Positions 14,787 to 17,802 of a stretch of DNA of 17,802 bases are shown here, in pieces. This DNA comes from JBBDNV01 sp040877415 (GTDB lineage Bacteria > Planctomycetota > Planctomycetia > Pirellulales > PALSA-1355). A program made the position numbers and the translations under genes. The stretch is from contig JBBDNV010000125.1 in NCBI GenBank assembly GCA_040877415.1, positions 1-17,802 of the forward strand. The letters are read 5' to 3'. A model generated the notes under the pieces. The model had not been told where the DNA came from and ran no database searches. It saw nothing but the letters and a program-made list of their open reading frames with translations. The first letter of the stretch is position 1. The number at the start of each line of letters is the position of its first letter.

Positions 14787-14895
14787 GCTACACCTCCCCC
14801 AGCAGCGTCAGCCGCAGGAGATTCAATGCACTTTTGCCCGCCCGCGGGATCCAGATCGACGGATGGCCGACGAGCGACGAGGCTTTGACGGTCAC
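14787..14895. repeat. 109-bp direct repeat, inner copy: genuine 3' end of cinA
   Basis: This copy forms the real end of cinA: residues 382-416, the stop codon, and one base beyond. It matches 13929-14037 at 106/109. Identity stops abruptly at both sides: beyond 14895 the cinA copy continues with TTTCCGG while the outer copy continues with GCAAACG. Confidence 0.95.
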
Positions 14896-16038
14896 TTTCC
14901 GGGGCGTGGCCAGGCTGAAGTAGTAAGGGATTTCCGGATGGTTCGCTCCCTCGGGCGGAAAGGGGCCGACGGCCAGCGTGTAATCGGCCCCGGTTTGTTC
15001 GCGATACGTCGCGGCCATCGCTTCGGCGACTTCGCGCGACGCGGCGCCGTTTTTGGTCACCAACTCTCCCGAATCGCCCAGCGCCCGCGCGAGCATCGCG
15101 GTGCTGCGGATCACCTGCCCGCCCAGATAGTAGGGCTCGGTGCCGGCGGCGCGGCTGAGCCACTCGGCCAGCGCTCCGGCCGTGCCGTATTCGATCGTCG
15201 AAAGGGTTTTGCCGGTTTGTTCGAGCAGCCGCGCGACGGCGTCTTCCAGTTCGTCGTCTTCCTCGCCGAACACGAGCGAGCCCAGGCACTCGCGAATCAC
15301 GGCCGCGGTCGGCGCCGTTGCCGCCATGCATTCCTCGACTGTGGCGCCGTCGGAGGTGATCCGCAGCGTGATCGTGGCGGCCGAAACCGTGATCCCCACC
15401 GACGGCGTGCGCCCGCGGCGGATCAGATCGGGCAGCATCTGTTCGACGTGGCTCTCGCCGGCGCCGAAACACTTGATCCGCCGGTGACGAATCATCCGGG
15501 GCGCGTCGCTGTAGGCGAGCACGGCCGGCGCCACGTCGCCCTTGAACATCTCGAACATTTCGGCCGGCACGCCGGGAAGCGCGAAGATGTGACATGTTCC
15601 GCCCTCCGGGCGCGGCACGTCGAGCCCTATGCCCGGCGCCGTCCCGTTGGCGTTGGGGAGGATGCGGCTGCCGGCGGGGAACATGGCCTGCGCGCGGTTG
15701 CGCTCGGGCATGTCGCGCTTGAAGCGGGCAAACAGATGGCGAATGTGCTGGAGCGTCGCCTCGTCGAGCACCAGCTCGCGACCGGACACCTGCGCCAGCA
15801 CGTCGCGCGTCAAGTCGTCGGCCGTCGGGCCCAAGCCCCCCGTCGCCACGACGACGTCGCTGCGGTTGAGCGCTGTTCGAAACACCGAGACGCCGGCCGC
15901 CAGGTCGTCGGCCACCGTCGCGTGATAAACGACCCGCACCCCCAGTTCGCCCAGCCGCTCGCTGAGCCATTGGCTGTTGGTGTCCAACCGCTGGCCGCTG
16001 GCCAGCTCGTCGCCAATCGAGATCACTTCGGCAATCAT
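14788..16038 (-). CDS. cinA: CinA family protein with degenerate deamidase domain
   Basis: CinA proteins combine an N-terminal MoCF-like domain (nucleotide pyrophosphatase in some members) with a C-terminal nicotinamide-mononucleotide deamidase domain (PncC). The N-terminal domain is well kept: MIAEVISIGDELASGQRLDTN at the start, VVATGGLGPTADDLTRDVL (63-81) and FALPGVPAEMFEM (152-164). In the C-terminal domain (about 265-416) the usual catalytic ESCTGG reads EYGTAG (283-288), and the later glycine-rich SGIAGP region reads AVGPFPPEG. Deamidase activity is therefore probably lost. The ATG at 16038 is preferred to upstream starts because it begins the domain directly and has GGGGAGG five bases ahead. 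The last 36 codons are duplicated at 13929-14037. Confidence 0.9.
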   Translation of the reverse strand: MIAEVISIGDELASGQRLDTNSQWLSERLGELGVRVVYHATVADDLAAGVSVFRTALNRSDVVVATGGLGPTADDLTRDVLAQVSGRELVLDEATLQHIRHLFARFKRDMPERNRAQAMFPAGSRILPNANGTAPGIGLDVPRPEGGTCHIFALPGVPAEMFEMFKGDVAPAVLAYSDAPRMIRHRRIKCFGAGESHVEQMLPDLIRRGRTPSVGITVSAATITLRITSDGATVEECMAATAPTAAVIRECLGSLVFGEEDDELEDAVARLLEQTGKTLSTIEYGTAGALAEWLSRAAGTEPYYLGGQVIRSTAMLARALGDSGELVTKNGAASREVAEAMAATYREQTGADYTLAVGPFPPEGANHPEIPYYFSLATPRKVTVKASSLVGHPSIWIPRAGKSALNLLRLTLLGEV

Positions 16039-16193
16039 GAAACCTCCCCGCAGCGCAATGACGATCCGCGATGACCATTGTGCCATCCGATCGGCAAGCG
16101 GCCAATCGGGTAGACAAAGAGTAACTTGAGGCGCCAAGCGGCAAGCGGACGCCCAAGACGATCGCGAAAACATTTCTTGCCGGTCGTGAAAAA

Positions 16194-16219
16194 AAATGTG
16201 AAACTGTACTTGCACATTT
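16194..16219. promoter_or_regulatory. 7-bp inverted repeat upstream of the small lysine-rich gene
   Basis: AAATGTG (16194-16200) and CACATTT (16213-16219) are perfect inverted copies with 12 nt between. The right arm overlaps the proposed -35 (TTGCAC, 16210-16215) of the small gene, and the element also lies upstream of cinA on the other strand. This is a plausible operator; the regulator is unknown. Confidence 0.4.
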
Positions 16220-16237
16220 CAGCGCAAGCCGTAACAT
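16210..16237 (+). promoter_or_regulatory. Possible promoter of the small lysine-rich gene
   Basis: TTGCAC (16210-16215) and TAACAT (16232-16237) are 16 bp apart in an A+T-rich island that stands out from its surroundings. Initiation near 16244 would give a leader of about 115 nt. The match is only moderate. The 319 nt between cinA and the small gene hold this, two inverted repeats and no ORF that I can support. Confidence 0.4.
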
Positions 16238-16266
16238 GGTTTTTTAACCAAACGAATTGGTTTGGT
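16238..16266. promoter_or_regulatory. Overlapping dyads in the leader of the small gene
   Basis: GGTT-TTTT-AACC (16238-16249) overlaps a second inverted repeat, ACCAAAC (16247-16253) with GTTTGGT (16260-16266), 6-nt loop. The two hairpins share the ACC bases and so exclude each other. They lie at or just after the proposed transcription start. They could be an operator or a small leader switch. Confidence 0.35.
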
Positions 16267-16357
16267 CACATGACGCATCGCCCGCTTCGGTCTAGCCGTC
16301 CCCAGCTCGGCGACCTTGCGCGGCGAACGTCGAGACTCAAAGTTAGGAGGACGAACG

Positions 16358-16423
16358 GTGGCCAAGAAAAGGAAAGCTAAGAAAAAGGGTGGCAAGAAGA
16401 CCGCCAAGAAAAAGAAGAAGTAG
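16358..16423 (+). CDS. 21-residue lysine-rich peptide
   Basis: A GTG at 16358 opens a 21-codon frame ending in TAG at 16421-16423. AGGAGG lies at 16345-16350, seven bases before the GTG, one of the strongest ribosome sites in the window. Thirteen of 21 residues are lysine, one is arginine, and the rest are Ala, Gly and Thr plus the initiator. The run AKKRKAKKKGGKKTA is followed by five lysines. It resembles the basic tails of histone H1-like or other nucleic-acid-binding proteins but is too short for a domain. A textbook terminator at 16475-16509 closes the unit, which stands alone between cinA and rnc on the opposite strand. Too short for most gene finders. Alternatively, the transcript may act as a small RNA. 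Confidence 0.65.
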   Translation: MAKKRKAKKKGGKKTAKKKKK

Positions 16424-16474
16424 CGCGGTCGAAAGCTTGTAGGCCCCACGCGGGCAATGAATACCGACGAGAAA

Positions 16475-16509
16475 GGGGCACCCGGCGTCTTGGGTGCCCC
16501 TATTTTTTT
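16475..16509 (+). terminator. Rho-independent terminator of the small lysine-rich gene
   Basis: GGGGCACCC (16475-16483) pairs perfectly with GGGTGCCCC (16492-16500) around an 8-nt loop and is followed by TATTTTTTT (16501-16509). This is the clearest intrinsic terminator in the window, 51 nt after the 21-codon ORF. Read from the other strand, the hairpin lacks a good T-run but could still hinder transcripts leaving rnc. Confidence 0.92.
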
Positions 16510-16518
16510 CGCGCCCGG

Positions 16519-16548
16519 TGAATCCAAAGCGACTGAATCCAAAGCGAC
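16519..16548. repeat. Tandem 15-bp repeat downstream of rnc
   Basis: TGAATCCAAAGCGAC occurs twice, directly abutting and without mismatch (16519-16533, 16534-16548). It lies between the terminator of the small gene and the end of rnc. It is most simply a slippage duplication. Confidence 0.7.
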
Positions 16549-16551
16549 GTC

Positions 16552-16568
16552 CCGGCCCGCAGGGCCGG
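16552..16568 (-). terminator. G+C-rich hairpin directly after the rnc stop
   Basis: CCGGCCC (16552-16558) and GGGCCGG (16562-16568) form a perfect 7-bp stem with a 3-nt loop. The hairpin begins at the base next to the rnc stop codon (16569-16571). No T-run follows on the - strand, so it is a weak terminator or an mRNA end stabiliser. Confidence 0.45.
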
Positions 16569-17306
16569 TCAATCCGACGGAAACGGCACCGCCTCGCCGT
16601 TCAATTCGGCCAGCGCATTGCGGGCTGCGCGCTGTTCGGCTTCTTTCTTGTTGGGGCCCCAGGCCGCTTGGTACTGCGTGCGGCCGATCTGCGCCGCGAC
16701 CTTGAAGCACTTGCTGTGGTCCGGGCCCTTTTCGTCGAGAAGCTGATAGATGGGCGTCGAGCCGTTCTCGCGCTGGGCAATCTGCTGCAAGAGCGACTTA
16801 TAATTGCCCCCCAGCTCGCCGGCCGCGGCCAGCTCGATCTCCGGGCCCATGTACCTTTGGATGAATTCGCGGGCCGCCGCGTCGCCGCCGTCCAGATAGA
16901 TGGCCGCGGCCAGCGACTCAAAGACGTCGGCCAGTAGCGAAGGCGGCACACTGGGATGGGCGCTCATCCCTTTGCCGAGGATGAGAAACTCCTGTAACCC
17001 TAAGGCTTCGCTGATTTTAGCGCAAGTCTGGCGACTCACGACGACACTCTTGATCTTGGTCAGATCCCCTTCCAGATAGTCAGGATACTGGACGTACAAG
17101 ATCTCGCAAACCACGGCCCCCAGAATCGCGTCCCCTAGGAACTCCAGCCGCTCGTTGCTGGCCAGCCGGTGCTGGGCCCCCGAGGCATGCGTCAGCGCCG
17201 CGATCAGCAAACTCTTGTCACGAAAGACATATCCGATGCGGCGTTCGCATCGCTCCAAGTCGGAAACCAGCGTGTCGCCGGGGGCGGTGTGGAGCGGATG
17301 AGCCAT
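16569..17306 (-). CDS. rnc: Ribonuclease III
   Basis: RNase III cuts double-stranded RNA, including rRNA precursors and structured mRNAs, as a Mg2+-dependent cytoplasmic dimer. The 245-aa protein carries the family signature NERLEFLGDAIL (51-62, with E55 and D59) and the second acidic cluster ADVFESLAAAIYLDGG (126-141, with D127 and E130). A C-terminal double-stranded-RNA-binding domain covers about 168-235 (NYKSLLQQIAQ and KKEAEQRAARNAL). Length is close to the usual 225-250 aa. The ATG at 17306 is the natural start; only a weak GGTAA-like ribosome site precedes it. A long dyad overlaps the proposed promoter upstream, so control by a regulator, or by RNase III acting on its own leader as in E. 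coli, is possible. A hairpin follows the stop. Confidence 0.96.
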   Translation of the reverse strand: MAHPLHTAPGDTLVSDLERCERRIGYVFRDKSLLIAALTHASGAQHRLASNERLEFLGDAILGAVVCEILYVQYPDYLEGDLTKIKSVVVSRQTCAKISEALGLQEFLILGKGMSAHPSVPPSLLADVFESLAAAIYLDGGDAAAREFIQRYMGPEIELAAAGELGGNYKSLLQQIAQRENGSTPIYQLLDEKGPDHSKCFKVAAQIGRTQYQAAWGPNKKEAEQRAARNALAELNGEAVPFPSD

Positions 17307-17324
17307 GACGAATCAGTCTTTACC

Positions 17325-17373
17325 TATGTCAGAAAAAAGTGCTAGAGTTTGATACGTAACCCTAGCTGACATA
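17325..17373. promoter_or_regulatory. Interrupted 12-bp dyad over the rnc promoter
   Basis: CTAGCTGACATA (17362-17373) has its exact inverse in the left arm, split as TATGTCAG (17325-17332) and CTAG (17342-17345) by a 9-nt insertion. The loop is 16 nt. The arm at 17362-17373 overlaps the proposed -10 and spacer of rnc and the other arm lies just downstream, so it could be a two-site operator or a leader stem-loop. Confidence 0.5.
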
Positions 17374-17387
17374 TCAGCTTTTGTCAA
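17359..17387 (-). promoter_or_regulatory. Probable rnc promoter
   Basis: On the - strand TTGACA (17387-17382) is followed after 17 bp by TAGGGT (17364-17359). The -35 is perfect and the -10 matches 3 of 6. Initiation near 17352 would give a leader of about 45 nt before the ATG at 17306. Confidence 0.45.
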
Positions 17388-17542
17388 TCCGAACCGGTTT
17401 TTGCCCGCTTGCGACGCGCGGCCCCGTCCGAACCTCCTTGCGGCCGTGAATCGTTGAAGAAATCAATCCCTTTCCAAGACCCCCGGCGCCCGAGCGAACA
17501 GTCGGCAGCGAACCTGCCGCCAACCGCCTGCGTAGGGAAGGG

Positions 17543-17570
17543 GGAACAGTTTTCGGTCTTTTCGGTTTAT
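17543..17570 (+). promoter_or_regulatory. Possible ECF-type promoter with paired TTTTCGGT boxes
   Basis: GGAAC (17543-17547) is followed 17 bp later by GTTTAT (17565-17570), similar in layout to promoters of extracytoplasmic-function sigma factors. TTTTCGGT occurs twice in the spacer (17550-17557 and 17559-17566). The gene behind it is exported and probably a stress protease. The remaining 305-nt divergent gap holds the rnc promoter and dyad and no other ORF I can support. Confidence 0.3.
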
Positions 17571-17611
17571 GCCCTCCATCGGTCTTCGATCCTTATTCAA
17601 GGAGGACCTCC

Positions 17612-17802
17612 ATGTCCAAAAGTAAGTTTCATGGCTATCGTGTGTGGGCCCTGTTGGCCCTTGTCACCGCCATCGGGCTCGGGTTCGTGCTGGATCGCAG
17701 CGGTGCGATCGGCGATGAGCCCCGCGCCACGGAAGTCAATCCCACGACGCTCCGCTACGCCGAGCAGCTTTCCGAGGCGTTTCATAACGCCTCCGACATC
17801 GC
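17612..17802 (+). CDS. N-terminus of an exported protein, probably HtrA/DegP-like serine protease (cut by window end)
   Basis: Only the first 63 codons are present. The ATG has AAGGAGG at 17599-17605, six bases ahead, a strong ribosome site. The product has a short basic start (MSKSKFHGYR), a hydrophobic export segment or membrane anchor (about residues 12-27, WALLALVTAIGLGFVL), and then LRYAEQLSEAFHNASDIA. That last stretch resembles the lead-in to the protease domain of planctomycete Do/HtrA-like proteases, where it is normally followed by a PSVVTI-type strand. The catalytic triad lies beyond the window, so the protease call is an inference. It is divergent from rnc. Confidence 0.55.
   Translation, partial: MSKSKFHGYRVWALLALVTAIGLGFVLDRSGAIGDEPRATEVNPTTLRYAEQLSEAFHNASDI

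Noticed and set aside
14770..16074. 434-codon + strand frame opposite cinA
   Set aside because: Shadow of cinA, which has a strong ribosome site and domain motifs.
16081..16150. GGCAAGCGG occurring twice near cinA, similar to the 17-bp repeat
   Set aside because: Match is short and flanks do not agree; not enough to call another copy.
16039..16215. N-terminal extension of CinA
   Set aside because: The ATG at 16038 starts the domain and has GGGGAGG ahead; the extension is Arg/Trp-rich intergenic sequence.
1..17802. CRISPR array, tRNA, rRNA, transposase or integrase
   Set aside because: None seen on either strand; the repeats found are too few or irregular for CRISPR, and no recombinase motifs appear near the duplicated cinA end.

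Overview
The window reads as chromosomal DNA of a planctomycete, most likely from the Pirellulales side of the phylum. The evidence is a high-G+C sequence carrying a DUF1549/DUF1553 protein next to a cytochrome-c-domain/WD40 protein (a hallmark planctomycete pair), a peptidoglycan gene cluster that ends without ftsA or ftsZ, weak use of Shine-Dalgarno sites, and short palindromic repeats between genes. The genus cannot be fixed from sequence alone.

Region 1 (1-6037, + strand) is a division/cell-wall (dcw) cluster in the order mraY, murG, murC, murB, ftsQ-like. It covers lipid I formation (MraY), lipid II formation (MurG) and two cytoplasmic precursor steps (MurB, MurC), and ends with a membrane-anchored FtsQ/DivIB-like protein. 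murC has a near-consensus promoter of its own. murD and ftsW are missing from their usual place between mraY and murG, and ftsA/ftsZ do not follow ftsQ.

Region 2 (6119-7934, - strand) is a two-gene metabolic unit: an isochorismatase-like cysteine hydrolase followed by an alanine/serine-glyoxylate-type aminotransferase. It converges on ftsQ across a strongly foldable spacer.

Region 3 (8183-13889, + strand) holds two large, probably exported proteins. One is the 836-aa Ig-like/DUF1549/DUF1553 protein with haem-type CxxxCH and CxxCH motifs. The other is a 997-aa protein with an N-terminal cytochrome-c motif and two apparent seven-bladed WD40 propellers separated by an Ala/Lys/Glu-rich helix of about 200 residues.

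Region 4 (13929-16038, - strand) is the most unusual. cinA is intact, but its last 36 codons are repeated 858 bp further on as a 109-bp copy (106/109 identical, all three differences silent). Between the copies sits a DUF433/DUF5615 toxin-antitoxin-like pair. The outer repeat is fused in frame to 17 foreign hydrophobic codons, forming a 52-codon ORF six bases after the toxin stop. This looks like a small module inserted at a gene 3' end. CinA itself has lost the catalytic motif of its deamidase domain.

Region 5 (16039-17802) contains a tiny stand-alone unit encoding a 21-residue lysine-rich peptide, with a strong ribosome binding site and a textbook terminator. It is followed by rnc (RNase III, - strand) with a dyad over its promoter, and by the start of a divergent exported protein, probably an HtrA/DegP-like protease, cut by the window edge.
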